DNA of 57,682 nt, from contig LAZY01000056.1 of NCBI GenBank assembly GCA_001013295.1, forward strand, positions 1-57,682, written 5' to 3'. Position numbers and translations under genes: made by a program. This document shows, in pieces, positions 1 through 8,384 of the stretch. The notes beneath the pieces were generated by a model that was not told the DNA's origin, ran no database searches, and saw only the letters and a list, made by a program, of their open reading frames with translations. Numbering within the stretch: position 1 is the stretch's first letter; the number at the start of each line of letters is the position of its first letter. The stretch is from Chryseobacterium indologenes (GTDB taxonomy: Bacteria; Bacteroidota; Bacteroidia; Flavobacteriales; Weeksellaceae).

Positions 1-1
1 G

Positions 2-535
2 GAAAAAACAGTGGAAAGGCTCTCCCGTACCTTTGTGGGCAAACAGGCAGAAGATTTTTATAAGACTTTAAAAGACTTTTACCAAAATGAAAACTTAGTC
101 TGTATGGATTTTTTAAAAAACATCCATTTTGGAATGATCCTCCATAAACTCTATGGAAGGCATGATAAGGAGGAGCCGGTAAAATATAGTGTACGCTACA
201 ATAATTTTATGGACAATACCATCATCGATATTGAAGAGCGTATGCAAACGGAGGCCATCCGCTATGACGATGAATTATTACTGTTGCAGTATACCGGAAC
301 TATTCCTTCAGATAAAAACTGGGAAATGTTTTACGGAGAAATGAAAAGAAAGGAAATTGCTCATAACGGAGAGACAGATTTCCCAAAGCTGGATAAATAT
401 AAAGGGCAGATTTTATTGGATTTCACCACCAAAGAAGTGCTTGAGCATAAACTTACCATAGAATTTTCTCTTGGTGAGAACTATCAGAAGAAGATCATCT
501 ATCATGTAAAAGAAATAAGCCATGAAGAATTATAG
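2..535 (+). CDS. Hypothetical protein, 5'-truncated by the window edge
   Basis: The reading frame is open to the first base of the window, so the GTG at 11 is probably internal and the true start lies outside. The visible 178 or so residues are soluble, charged and rich in aromatic residues, with no signal peptide, membrane segment or motif that I recognise. The stop at 533-535 is followed by 108 bases before the LAS peptidase gene on the same strand, so the two may be co-transcribed. Given the peptidase/immunity pair next door it could belong to the same secretion or effector locus, but that is only context. Function unknown. Confidence 0.7.
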   Translation, partial: EKTVERLSRTFVGKQAEDFYKTLKDFYQNENLVCMDFLKNIHFGMILHKLYGRHDKEEPVKYSVRYNNFMDNTIIDIEERMQTEAIRYDDELLLLQYTGTIPSDKNWEMFYGEMKRKEIAHNGETDFPKLDKYKGQILLDFTTKEVLEHKLTIEFSLGENYQKKIIYHVKEISHEEL

Positions 536-643
536 AAGATAGATGGAAGAATTACAACATCAGTCAGATGAAAATATGATAAAGGTTTAAACCAAGGATA
601 GCCTTATTAAGAAATTCCGTATTAAAAAAAGAAAAATTGTACA

Positions 644-2236
644 ATGGCAACACGTATTACCATAACAGATTCCGGACAAACCCAAACCTTAAACGGCCCA
701 GCAGCTCCGGATACCCCCGATAACTCATTACAGCGTATCACTGATGTTTATTTTGCCAAAAAAGTGACAACAGACAATGGAACGAGGGTCAGTTTTACAA
801 AAATTGATTCTGCTCACGTACAACGGGATCATCAGAATCAGGAAATCCCTTACGATTCCATATTGGGAAAAACAGTATATCTGGTCATAGAAACCAGTAA
901 TATGACAGACCTGAGTATAGATGCGGTGATAAGACCTTCAACCAATACCCTTACAGAAAATACGGATACCTTACAATTAATGCGTTTTGTATCTCCTAAC
1001 CGATATGAAGCACAGCGGCTATTTACGGTACAGGTAGGAAATTTTGATGCCCTGAATAATAAAGATGGCAGCCATGCTCATTATACCAATTTACAAGCTG
1101 ATCATATCAACAAAGCCATTATTAAATTACAGCTCAGGCCGGATGGAAGGGCTATTTTTGATGAATGGTCCAGAAGGCTAGCAGATCGCAGCATCAATCT
1201 GGAAGTGGCAGTAGAAAGAACAGATAATAATCCCTGTGCCTATAAAAATGAACCTCAGGAAGTAAATGGAGCTGGTGTTTTCTTAAATGATGACAGCGGA
1301 AGATTCAGAGTGGTCAATAAAAATATATACAACATTCACCATGGCAGCAATACTTACAATACATTGCCTGTGATCAGCACAAATCCGGAAAAGAGACGAA
1401 GAATTCAGAAGGTTCTGAATCACAACTCTACAGATGTTGTTTATTTCTACTATGATCAACACGACACTGAGCATAGAATATGTTCCAGAATTAAAGAAAG
1501 TATTACCAGAAAAAGAAGAGTCAATACCATTCCTCCTGTGGCACAAAGAGGGACTCTTTTGCAGACCATAGATTATACTGCCAACAGAGCTGCCGGAGAA
1601 CAGATCGATGCTCATCAGCTGCTGGTATATTCCAATGGAACGCTTGGTGATGGAGCCACTGATAAATGGTATGCCAACCAGACAGGAAGTGTAGATCTGA
1701 TTAATATGGATATTCTAGGAAATGCGGGAGTTGGTCCACAGATTTTTGAGGCATTCAATTATAATCAGAACGGGGTCATCATCCGTTATGGATTCCAGCA
1801 TACCAGAAGGAGAAGTATTCAGCCTGATTTATTTGCCGGTTTCCTGGGGGCACTGGCACAATTCAGGCAGGAAGGACACAGTCATTATATTGTATCCCAA
1901 GGCTTTTCGTATGCAGATGCATCCTGCTATCCCAGTGCAGAACACGTAAACGGAGAGGCAGGAGATCTGAATTTATTAACCACTCAGCAAGATGGAGTGA
2001 ATACCATCCTTACTGCCGGGAATTTTGATTTTGATAATGAGGTCATTCTTAGGAATATTCTTTTTGATTTTGGGTTTATATTAGGCCGATCAGAAAATTT
2101 TTCCAACAACTCCAATGCCAGTACCGCAGACAATGCCACGACACGGTTACCTCATACCACTCATACGGCTACCCCCAGACATAATAATCACTTACATATT
2201 CATGGTTTTGCTCAAATATCAGATATATATGCCTAA
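644..2236 (+). CDS. LAS-type zinc peptidase with N-terminal adaptor-like region; candidate peptidoglycan-degrading effector
   Basis: 530 residues without a signal peptide. The C-terminal third carries the metal-binding signature of the LAS peptidase superfamily (M15/M74 type: VanX, MepA): Ser431-x-x-His434-x-x-Gly-x-Ala-x-Asp441, followed by a histidine cluster His516-x-His518-x-His520 close to the C-terminus. These families cleave peptide bonds in peptidoglycan. Residues 1-230 form a separate beta-rich region, and the first residues (an ITDSGQ-type opening) have the look of adaptor domains on Bacteroidota secreted effectors. The absence of a signal peptide together with an overlapping downstream lipoprotein-like gene suggests delivery by a contractile (T6SS-type) machine and self-protection in the periplasm. 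Enzyme class is well supported; the delivery route is inference. Confidence 0.75.
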   Translation: MATRITITDSGQTQTLNGPAAPDTPDNSLQRITDVYFAKKVTTDNGTRVSFTKIDSAHVQRDHQNQEIPYDSILGKTVYLVIETSNMTDLSIDAVIRPSTNTLTENTDTLQLMRFVSPNRYEAQRLFTVQVGNFDALNNKDGSHAHYTNLQADHINKAIIKLQLRPDGRAIFDEWSRRLADRSINLEVAVERTDNNPCAYKNEPQEVNGAGVFLNDDSGRFRVVNKNIYNIHHGSNTYNTLPVISTNPEKRRRIQKVLNHNSTDVVYFYYDQHDTEHRICSRIKESITRKRRVNTIPPVAQRGTLLQTIDYTANRAAGEQIDAHQLLVYSNGTLGDGATDKWYANQTGSVDLINMDILGNAGVGPQIFEAFNYNQNGVIIRYGFQHTRRRSIQPDLFAGFLGALAQFRQEGHSHYIVSQGFSYADASCYPSAEHVNGEAGDLNLLTTQQDGVNTILTAGNFDFDNEVILRNILFDFGFILGRSENFSNNSNASTADNATTRLPHTTHTATPRHNNHLHIHGFAQISDIYA

Positions 2237-3218
2237 AATTAATATCGCTTGCTTTACCGTTTTATTTTTCCTTTTTTCCTGCTACAGCAGGGCTCAGACT
2301 GAAAATAAGATCATAAGCACAGAAGCACGTTCCGCAGATAAAGAATCCGTTTTATTCAATACCAGCAAAGCGGATTGTATCAACTTGCCTTTTGGATATT
2401 CAGATCTTTCAAAACAACGGGCAACAGCCGATACTGTTCTGCCTGTAATACAGGATGAAAATAAATTAAAGGAAATCAATTCTTTACAATTTGAAAAATC
2501 AATTCAAAAAGATTGGGTATCACTTTCTGAAGAATACGATGTCTTTCTGCCTTTCAATAAAAATATCAACGAAAGGCACAACCCTATCAAAATAGCCACT
2601 AAGTTTCTGTGTGATGGAAAATATTCTCTGTACTTTATGGCTGTTTATAATACCGTTCGTTACGCAGACCCATTTATTGAAAAGATCTATTTAATTTCTA
2701 TAAAGGATAATAAGCCTGTTGATATGAAGAGAATCTATCTTCACCATGAGGGAGAAATGGGATGGGCTAATTATACGTTGTTCAATATTGATAAAAATTA
2801 TATTATTTCTCTCCAGGATTATGAGTTCAGCGAAAGTCCTTTTACTCTAAAACCTTTGCAAAAATATCAGCTCCTTCCTTCCGGAAAATTTGCCAGATAC
2901 TTTGACAAAGAAGGTTTATATAAAAGCGATGAAGAACAGGGTATGGTAAAAAATCATAAGAAAGAAGGAAAATGGATTGAGTACAAATCAAACAGCTTTA
3001 TAGATCAGCAGAAATATCCGGAATTTACAGATCTCTACACGTATCTGGAAGCAGAGTATAAAAATGGGTTACCTGCCGGAACATGGAAGTTTTACAAATT
3101 GTTGCAAAAATATAATGAAGAAACAGGAGAACCTATCATAAATACAAGGAAAAAAGGGCAACTGATCTATACCGAAGTGTATAAAGATGGAGTGCTGGAA
3201 AAAAGGGAAGGACAGTAA
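2229..3218 (+). CDS. Putative periplasmic lipoprotein with MORN/YwqK-like repeats; candidate immunity protein
   Basis: I start at the ATG at 2229, which overlaps the peptidase stop by 8 bases and gives 329 residues opening with a hydrophobic signal segment ending LFSC, a weak lipobox. An in-frame ATG at 2115 would lie deep in the peptidase gene and gives no sensible signal peptide. The C-terminal part has short repeats of the type G-x-W-x-x-Y (EGKWIEY, AGTWKFY) with following YKNG/YKDG turns, as in MORN or YwqK-type proteins. The overlapping start implies translational coupling with the peptidase. A periplasmic or outer-membrane location is where a protector against a peptidoglycan peptidase would be needed. 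Immunity function is inferred from position only. Confidence 0.65.
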   Translation: MPKINIACFTVLFFLFSCYSRAQTENKIISTEARSADKESVLFNTSKADCINLPFGYSDLSKQRATADTVLPVIQDENKLKEINSLQFEKSIQKDWVSLSEEYDVFLPFNKNINERHNPIKIATKFLCDGKYSLYFMAVYNTVRYADPFIEKIYLISIKDNKPVDMKRIYLHHEGEMGWANYTLFNIDKNYIISLQDYEFSESPFTLKPLQKYQLLPSGKFARYFDKEGLYKSDEEQGMVKNHKKEGKWIEYKSNSFIDQQKYPEFTDLYTYLEAEYKNGLPAGTWKFYKLLQKYNEETGEPIINTRKKGQLIYTEVYKDGVLEKREGQ

Positions 3219-4075
3219 AGCTACTCGAAGTTCCTCTTTTTCTACTATTTAAAGCATTTTTGTCTTCTGTAAATTCAAATTATATTCCGGAATAGGTTGG
3301 AAAAACACAAAGGCGCAAGTTTTTTTAAGCTATGAGGATGATTTAAGGCGTGAGAAAATCTAAGATTTTCAGCAATTTTCTTTTGCCACGAATACACGAA
3401 TTATTTTACAAGTATATCCTTTTATTCGTGCATTCGTGGCAATTATATTTCTCGAAAATCTAGCCGATTCGTTGATTTTTCTACAAGCATCTGCATATTG
3501 GCAAAATTAGAGAAAGAGGAAATAAAATATGCTCATTCAATTTTATCAGAGATAAAATCTTTGCGCCTTAAATACGATTTCCTTGAGAATAACTTTGCGC
3601 TTTTGCGATCTTCCAACTATAGAAATACAATTCTATAGCCCTTCTTAAGCCCCTCCACGTATTTCACTATCCCTCTTAAGGAACTTCTCAACGGTCTATA
3701 CCTGCGTGAGGAACGGGCGACTCCCCCTTGGGTAAGGGGGTAAAACCGGTTGCAGAAGGGGGTTGAGGTTCTGAAAAACAGGCTTTCGATCGTTATCTAA
3801 GGAGGTATAACCCCTTATTATATTTCCTCAAGCCGGTTATAAAACGGAATACGGGAGTAAAGAATATCATCATCTGTTTATACAATTCTGTCTAAGAGTA
3901 CTTAAAGGACTAAAATAAACCTGTTTGCTGAAGTTTTCCCGGTTTTCAAAAAGGGATTATTACTATTTTCCAGTGTAAAGTAAAAAGAATTTGTACAATG
4001 TATGACAATATATTCTGAGATGTAATATATTTAATGCCCAAACTATTATATTGGCAAATAATAAAACTACTCCTC
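3219..4075. other. Long intergenic region with dispersed palindromic repeats
   Basis: No convincing reading frame in 857 bases. It holds a long inverted repeat (3383-3442), sequences of the 'aaaggcgcaag ... ctttgcgcc' kind on either side of it (about 3308-3320 and 3559-3570) and a GC-rich block with a CCCCCTT/AAGGGGG hairpin (3723-3740) followed by a second GGGGGTT motif. These resemble structured repeats scattered between genes in flavobacterial genomes rather than decayed genes. The region separates the effector-like pair from the serine hydrolase gene. Confidence 0.55.
3383..3442. repeat. Long palindromic intergenic repeat (19-bp arms)
   Basis: The left arm TTGCCACGAATACACGAAT (3383-3401) and the reverse complement of the right arm (3424-3442) match at 18 of 19 positions, separated by a 22-base loop. 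Such a structure would fold strongly in RNA or single-stranded DNA. It resembles REP-like elements. No poly-T follows, so a simple terminator role is less likely. Confidence 0.75.
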
Positions 4076-5140
4076 ATGAAAAACCAAATTGTATGCTTAC
4101 TTCTCCTTGTTTCCGGTTATTTTTTTTCACAAACTGTTGTTCCTGAAAAATTAGATCATTACTTCAGTAATATTGAAAAAAATAATATCGGCGTTGGAAG
4201 TTTGTCGATTTTTAAAAAGGGTAAGGAAGTCTATACTAAAAACTTTGGTCAGAAAAATATCCCCGGATTAACTTATAATCAAAACACCAGATACCAGGTA
4301 GGCTCTATTACCAAAATGATTACCGCTGTTTTAATTTTTAAATTAATTGAAGAGAATAAACTTCACTTAGAGGATAAACTTTCGGAATTTTTCCCGGAGA
4401 TCCCCAATTCCAATGCTATAACCATCAAAAATTTATTGGAGCATACCAGCGGACTGGGAAGTTATGTGGTAAAAGATGGTGAAGTCTGGGTAACCGAAAA
4501 AGCAAGCGACCAACAGATTATGGATCTGATCATTCAGCAGGGGAAAAGTTTTGAACCGGGGGAAAAGTTAGCCTATTCCAATTCGGCCTACTATCTCCTG
4601 ACGAAAATTCTTGAAAAAAAGCGTCAGAAACCATTTCATGAAATACTTTATTCTGAAATTATCAAACCTTTAGGCTTAAAAAACCTGGCTTCTATCCGAT
4701 CTGACCGTAAAAATGTATTTCTGCCTTACCAGTATGAAAACGGTTCCTGGAAAGTTCTGAAAAAGGAAATAGACCTCCTCAACGTCATTGGTGTAGGTGA
4801 TATTTCTGCAACGCCCTATGATCTGAATATTTTCATCAACAGCTTATTCCACAACGGAATCTTAAAAAAAGAATCACTAAAGCTTATGGAACCCGTATTA
4901 GGAAAAGAAGATTGGGGAAGAGGGATGGCGATCTGGGAGTTTGATCATCATGTATTTTATGGACATGGCGGTGATACCTTAGGATCTCACGCTATTCTTA
5001 TCTACAACAAAGAGGCGGACCTTTCCATCGCTTATGTGACCAACGGAGAACGGATAAAAAAAGAAGAATTCATGAAAAACATAGTCGATTTGCTTTATAA
5101 CAAAGAGGTTAAGCTTCCGGAAATCAAAGAAAAACAGTAA
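4076..5140 (+). CDS. Serine hydrolase, class C beta-lactamase/penicillin-binding fold, secreted
   Basis: 354 residues from the ATG at 4076, chosen because it places an N-terminal signal peptide (MKNQIVCLLLLVSGYFFSQ) at the start; the in-frame ATG at 4034 adds 14 residues ahead of it. The three active-site motifs of the family are present: Ser77-x-x-Lys80 (SITK), Tyr167-x-Asn169 (YSN) and His297-Gly-Gly299 (HGG, replacing KTG). The family includes class C beta-lactamases, D-aminopeptidases and esterases. A likely role is hydrolysis of a peptide or ester in the periplasm; the substrate cannot be told. A GNAT gene follows after 45 bases on the same strand. Confidence 0.85.
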   Translation: MKNQIVCLLLLVSGYFFSQTVVPEKLDHYFSNIEKNNIGVGSLSIFKKGKEVYTKNFGQKNIPGLTYNQNTRYQVGSITKMITAVLIFKLIEENKLHLEDKLSEFFPEIPNSNAITIKNLLEHTSGLGSYVVKDGEVWVTEKASDQQIMDLIIQQGKSFEPGEKLAYSNSAYYLLTKILEKKRQKPFHEILYSEIIKPLGLKNLASIRSDRKNVFLPYQYENGSWKVLKKEIDLLNVIGVGDISATPYDLNIFINSLFHNGILKKESLKLMEPVLGKEDWGRGMAIWEFDHHVFYGHGGDTLGSHAILIYNKEADLSIAYVTNGERIKKEEFMKNIVDLLYNKEVKLPEIKEKQ

Positions 5141-5185
5141 CGTTTCTCTATTTAAATCACTAAAGACAATTCCCAACTCATCAAT

Positions 5186-5638
5186 ATGAAAATCATCAAT
5201 TATACCAAAATTTTCAGAGAAGACTGCATTAAGATCTTCAAGAGCAATATGCCTAAGTATTTCGCTTTGGAAGAATTGCCGCTTTTTGAAAGCTTTTTAG
5301 ATCAAAATACTGAAGAAAACTACTTTGTGGTCAAATTGGATGGCCATGTCATAGGATGTGGTGGTTTTTTCTTAGATACAAAGAATAATACAGCAGGATT
5401 ATCATGGGGAATGGTTCACTCCGACTACCATGGAAAAGGAATAGGAAAAGCGCTTACCCAGTATCGGATTGATTTGTTAAAAAAGACCTATCCTTCCCTG
5501 CCCTACAAAATTGAAACGTCACAGCATACCGCTGAGTTTTATAAAAAAAGCGGATTTAAAACGATAGAGATTGTACCGGATGGATTTGGTAAAGGAATTG
5601 ATAAATACACCATGATCATAGAAGTAGTAAAGCCATAA
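5186..5638 (+). CDS. GNAT-family N-acetyltransferase
   Basis: 150 residues, the usual size for a single GNAT domain. The acetyl-CoA pyrophosphate-binding motif A is visible around residues 88-95 as HGKGIGKA (consensus Q/R-x-x-G-x-G/A), followed by a helix and a late YKKSGF segment that corresponds to motif B. It transfers an acetyl group from acetyl-CoA to an amine; the substrate is not predictable. It may be co-transcribed with the preceding hydrolase gene. Confidence 0.85.
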   Translation: MKIINYTKIFREDCIKIFKSNMPKYFALEELPLFESFLDQNTEENYFVVKLDGHVIGCGGFFLDTKNNTAGLSWGMVHSDYHGKGIGKALTQYRIDLLKKTYPSLPYKIETSQHTAEFYKKSGFKTIEIVPDGFGKGIDKYTMIIEVVKP

Positions 5639-5695
5639 TACATTTTTCGAATCCCCGGAATCAAACTATTTCAAATAATCTCACCAAAATATCCC

Positions 5696-5932
5696 ATGAG
5701 TAAAAGAAAACTATTAGAACTGAAAGACTGGGAATATTATATTTCTGAGGAAAACGGTACAATTGAATTGTCTGTCCCTATTCCTAAACCAAGCCCCGGA
5801 TTTGATATTATCCATATTCTGACCAGGCTTGAGAAAGAACAGTATTTACATATCGGAATTCAAGCCCTTGAAGACAGGATAGAGGATATGAAAGTCAATT
5901 TTTCAAATTATAAGATGAATTCATGGAGATAA
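5696..5932 (+). CDS. Short orphan protein, paralogous to the C-terminal part of the protein at 21883-22533
   Basis: 78 residues. By eye it aligns along most of its length with the last 60 or so residues of the minus-strand protein at 21883-22533: both carry (G)xIxLSVP, then xxFDxIxxLxxxEKExYLxxGIxxL, then DM(K/R)xNxxxYxMxxW at the very end. It therefore represents the C-terminal domain of that family standing alone, either a natural single-domain version or a remnant after loss of the N-terminal half. No signal peptide. Function unknown. Confidence 0.7.
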   Translation: MSKRKLLELKDWEYYISEENGTIELSVPIPKPSPGFDIIHILTRLEKEQYLHIGIQALEDRIEDMKVNFSNYKMNSWR

Positions 5933-5968
5933 TACTCTATCATTCATAGAAAAACCACGATAAAATAA

Positions 5969-6310
5969 ATGGAAGATATATACGCATACAAAGACGAATA
6001 TAATAATGACTGTCAATTTCTCAGAAGAAAGTATTATCAATATGTATCTGACTTAATTACAGACTTTTTTGAAGAACCATTGCCCGATAATGATTTTCAT
6101 ACCCATTTTCTGAATGTATTAAATACCCTTGAAAATTACGAAGATGTCACTTATATAACATGTGAAATGCCTTTTTACTGGGCAATCTGCATCATTGAAA
6201 ACAAAAGGACTCATCATCACCTAATAAAAAATAAAACCAATGAGGATTATATTCAGTGGCATACCAAGTACCGTACAGCAAATGATCTTGTTACATTTAT
6301 TATAGAATAA
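5969..6310 (+). CDS. Orphan protein of unknown function (113 aa)
   Basis: Acidic, aromatic-rich soluble protein with no family that I recognise. Its first 42 residues are echoed by a second, startless copy directly downstream in the same frame (6311-6445), so the locus has seen a tandem duplication. It lies 36 bases after the previous short gene. Small acidic orphans in arrays like this are often immunity proteins, but nothing in the sequence proves that. Confidence 0.6.
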   Translation: MEDIYAYKDEYNNDCQFLRRKYYQYVSDLITDFFEEPLPDNDFHTHFLNVLNTLENYEDVTYITCEMPFYWAICIIENKRTHHHLIKNKTNEDYIQWHTKYRTANDLVTFIIE

Positions 6311-6445
6311 AGACATGAGGAAACTTATATTTTCAATGATGATGAAGGTGGTAAAAGTCTGTTTTTAAGAGGAAAATATTATGAATTTGTCTGCAGTCTT
6401 GTTACCGTTTTTTTAGGAAAACCTTTTGTACATAAGAAGCTTTGA
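6311..6445 (+). pseudogene. Remnant of a tandem copy of the preceding gene
   Basis: Immediately after the TAA of the 113-aa gene the same frame stays open for 44 codons and encodes EETYIF...SLFLRGKYYEFVCSLVTVF, which mirrors MEDIYAY...QFLRRKYYQYVSDLITDF at the start of the upstream protein. There is no start codon in this frame after the stop, and it ends at TGA 6443-6445. It is best read as a truncated duplicate. A further short stretch after 6446 in a shifted frame (E-S-L-Y-E-A-N) may be more of the same copy. Confidence 0.6.
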
Positions 6446-6510
6446 GTCCTTGTATGAAGCCAATATTATTTTCGCAAAAATGCTGAACAAATAGTTATCA
6501 ATAGTAAACC

Positions 6511-7149
6511 ATGAAAAACTACAGAAAAGAATTCAACTATATAATATACTATTCAGATAGTACCAACGAACAGGATGATCTGTATTTTTATACTGAAAGT
6601 TTTGGGCAGGATAAAATGAATGGTATCTTCAAATTAACTTTAGGGCTTCATTTTCCAGAAATTCTGTTCTTACCTGAAATAGAAAATATACATGAATCAT
6701 GGCCTCCTTATGTAGATTATCGTTTGATACAATCTGCTGAAGATATATACAAAGCATTACTTCTTACGCAGCCTTATATTGTTTTGCCTTACAATGAATG
6801 GGCAGGAAAGGTAAGAGTATTAGAGCCTGATAGTAAAAATCCAGTTCCTTCACATCCGGAAACTTATTATGGTTATAAAAGTACCCTCTTTTTTATTACT
6901 GAAGAAGAATATAAACTCTACCGACAAGAAGCTGAAAAAATAAATGAATTAAATGATTTAGAAGAACATATAGGATACGAAACGATCAGTAAAACTCATA
7001 CTGAAGATTTAGAAAAATATATGAAGGTACCTGGGTTTATAAAAGAAAAAGTACTCCCTTATTTTGATGATCGCGACTTATATGAGATTAGTAGAAAAAG
7101 AGACGAAGAAGGGAATATTATTTTTACTCAGACTATAGGCAATAAGTAA
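6511..7149 (+). CDS. Orphan protein of unknown function (212 aa)
   Basis: Soluble, acidic, without signal peptide or membrane segment. The middle contains a P-Y-N-E-W segment and the C-terminus is charged. I do not recognise a family. It is followed by a palindromic repeat element in the 203-base gap before the next gene. It belongs to the run of small orphan genes between 5.7 and 11 kb. Confidence 0.65.
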   Translation: MKNYRKEFNYIIYYSDSTNEQDDLYFYTESFGQDKMNGIFKLTLGLHFPEILFLPEIENIHESWPPYVDYRLIQSAEDIYKALLLTQPYIVLPYNEWAGKVRVLEPDSKNPVPSHPETYYGYKSTLFFITEEEYKLYRQEAEKINELNDLEEHIGYETISKTHTEDLEKYMKVPGFIKEKVLPYFDDRDLYEISRKRDEEGNIIFTQTIGNK

Positions 7150-7206
7150 TATCATTATTCGTGGAACATTTGCATGAGAAAAAATAGATTCTGAAGTTAC
7201 CTCTGT

Positions 7207-7285
7207 TCTCCGAAGTCAGAAGACTTCGGCGCCACTTAAAAGAATTATTTTATGTAGCTCAAAGTCGGGAGACTTTGCGCAGCGA
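7207..7285. repeat. Dispersed double-hairpin repeat, copy 1
   Basis: Contains two perfect hairpins: CCGAAGTC/GACTTCGG (7210-7217 and 7222-7229, 4-base loop) and CAAAGTC/GACTTTG (7260-7266 and 7271-7277, 4-base loop), joined by a linker containing GCCACTTAAAAGAATTATTT. A degenerate second copy lies at 7772-7850 with the same order of parts. The GCGCCACTTAAAAG piece also recurs in the hairpin at 15504-15532. This is a BIME-like intergenic element. Confidence 0.7.
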
Positions 7286-7352
7286 AGATTCTTGATAATG
7301 CATGGAAAAAACATACAGATAATATACATTTATACTATTAAGATTATTACAT

Positions 7353-7757
7353 ATGAGAAAAGAATGGAGAGAATATCATTCGGAAAATGGTGAAATATGG
7401 GAAATATTTGCCAACACTGCTGACCATGAACACCCAGAGGATTTGATATCAAATTCAGGCAGTCACGCTATCATGAGAAAATATATGGAAACATCAGATT
7501 ACGTACAGGTAACTATCATCCCCTGTGCCAGAATAACAGATGGCATAACCAAAAGAGAAGGAAAAGAAAATTATTTCCGCTTAAAAATCAATCTCTTAAA
7601 TGGTGAACCCTGGTTTGGTATATCGGGCAATTTTTTTGATAAAGAAGAAGTACTAAAGCTGGCCAGCCTGTTTACCGGATTAACCCAAAAACAAGCCGAA
7701 AGAGTATGGGTTACAAAAAAACTAGGAAATTTTAACACAAACAGATTAGATTTATAA
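7353..7757 (+). CDS. Orphan protein of unknown function (134 aa)
   Basis: Starts at the ATG at 7353 (MRKEWREYHSENGEIW). Soluble, no signal peptide, no recognised domain. It is bracketed by the two copies of the double-hairpin repeat, so this gene with its flanks could have moved or duplicated as a cassette. Function unknown. Confidence 0.6.
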   Translation: MRKEWREYHSENGEIWEIFANTADHEHPEDLISNSGSHAIMRKYMETSDYVQVTIIPCARITDGITKREGKENYFRLKINLLNGEPWFGISGNFFDKEEVLKLASLFTGLTQKQAERVWVTKKLGNFNTNRLDL

Positions 7758-7771
7758 GCAGTTTGCGTCTG

Positions 7772-7850
7772 CTCCGAAGTCTCCCGAATTTGGAACCCTT
7801 AAAAAATTATTTTATGTACTAGTTCAAAGCCAGGAGACTTTGCGCAGCAG
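7772..7850. repeat. Dispersed double-hairpin repeat, degenerate copy 2
   Basis: Same architecture as the copy at 7207-7285: a CCGAAG-type imperfect hairpin (7774-7793), a linker with AAAAAATTATTTTATGTA, then CAAAGCC/GACTTTG (7825-7842) followed by CGCAGC. Mismatches are concentrated in the first hairpin. Confidence 0.6.
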
Positions 7851-7913
7851 TTAAATAAAAGAAACAACTCTGTAAAGAAAATTAGAAAGCTGAACAGTCA
7901 TCAATTTCATGAT

Positions 7914-8345
7914 ATGAAAAGTATACAACAAAGATTAGACGAAAATTATATCCCAGGCTGTATAAAATACAAAGGTGAATATCAATTCTATTTAATGCCC
8001 ATAGCATGGTGGATATTAAATTATGCCCAATACAGTCCCTCCATATTACAGGATATTTCCCGTCAAAATTTCAGAAATGGGGCATTCAATATAACCGATG
8101 ATAAAATAGATCTGTTTTTCATCTCTATTTCTGAAGATCAGATTTCAATACCAGAAGTGAAAAGTATGATGGAACATTTCCCAGAAGAATATTCCAAAAT
8201 TACATTTTTTATCGATTTTGATGAAAAAGAATACATCAGTACATTCGACTATATTGAAGTAGAAAGCTACTTACCGGACGAAACATGGATTGGAAAATAT
8301 GGAAATCCAACGGATTATATTCCTTCTGTCATTATTCAATGGTAA
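7914..8345 (+). CDS. Orphan protein of unknown function (143 aa), possibly shortened by a frameshift
   Basis: Soluble protein with no recognised family. The frame ends SVIIQW-stop at 8345, but in the next frame across the stop the sequence continues sensibly (VNVPENVSEGENKLS then TAA). A single extra base near 8341 would extend the protein by that tail, so a recent one-base loss is possible. Further downstream lies a startless coding fragment (8385-8690). Confidence 0.6.
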   Translation: MKSIQQRLDENYIPGCIKYKGEYQFYLMPIAWWILNYAQYSPSILQDISRQNFRNGAFNITDDKIDLFFISISEDQISIPEVKSMMEHFPEEYSKITFFIDFDEKEYISTFDYIEVESYLPDETWIGKYGNPTDYIPSVIIQW

Positions 8346-8384
8346 ACGTCCCTGAAAATGTTTCCGAAGGTGAAAATAAATTGA

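Noticed and set aside
1283..1615. Minus-strand frame of 110 codons opposite the peptidase gene
   Set aside because: Entirely inside a well-supported plus-strand gene and without family features.
2115..2228. Longer N-terminus of the MORN-like protein
   Set aside because: It lies in the coding sequence of the peptidase and would hide the signal peptide that begins at 2229.
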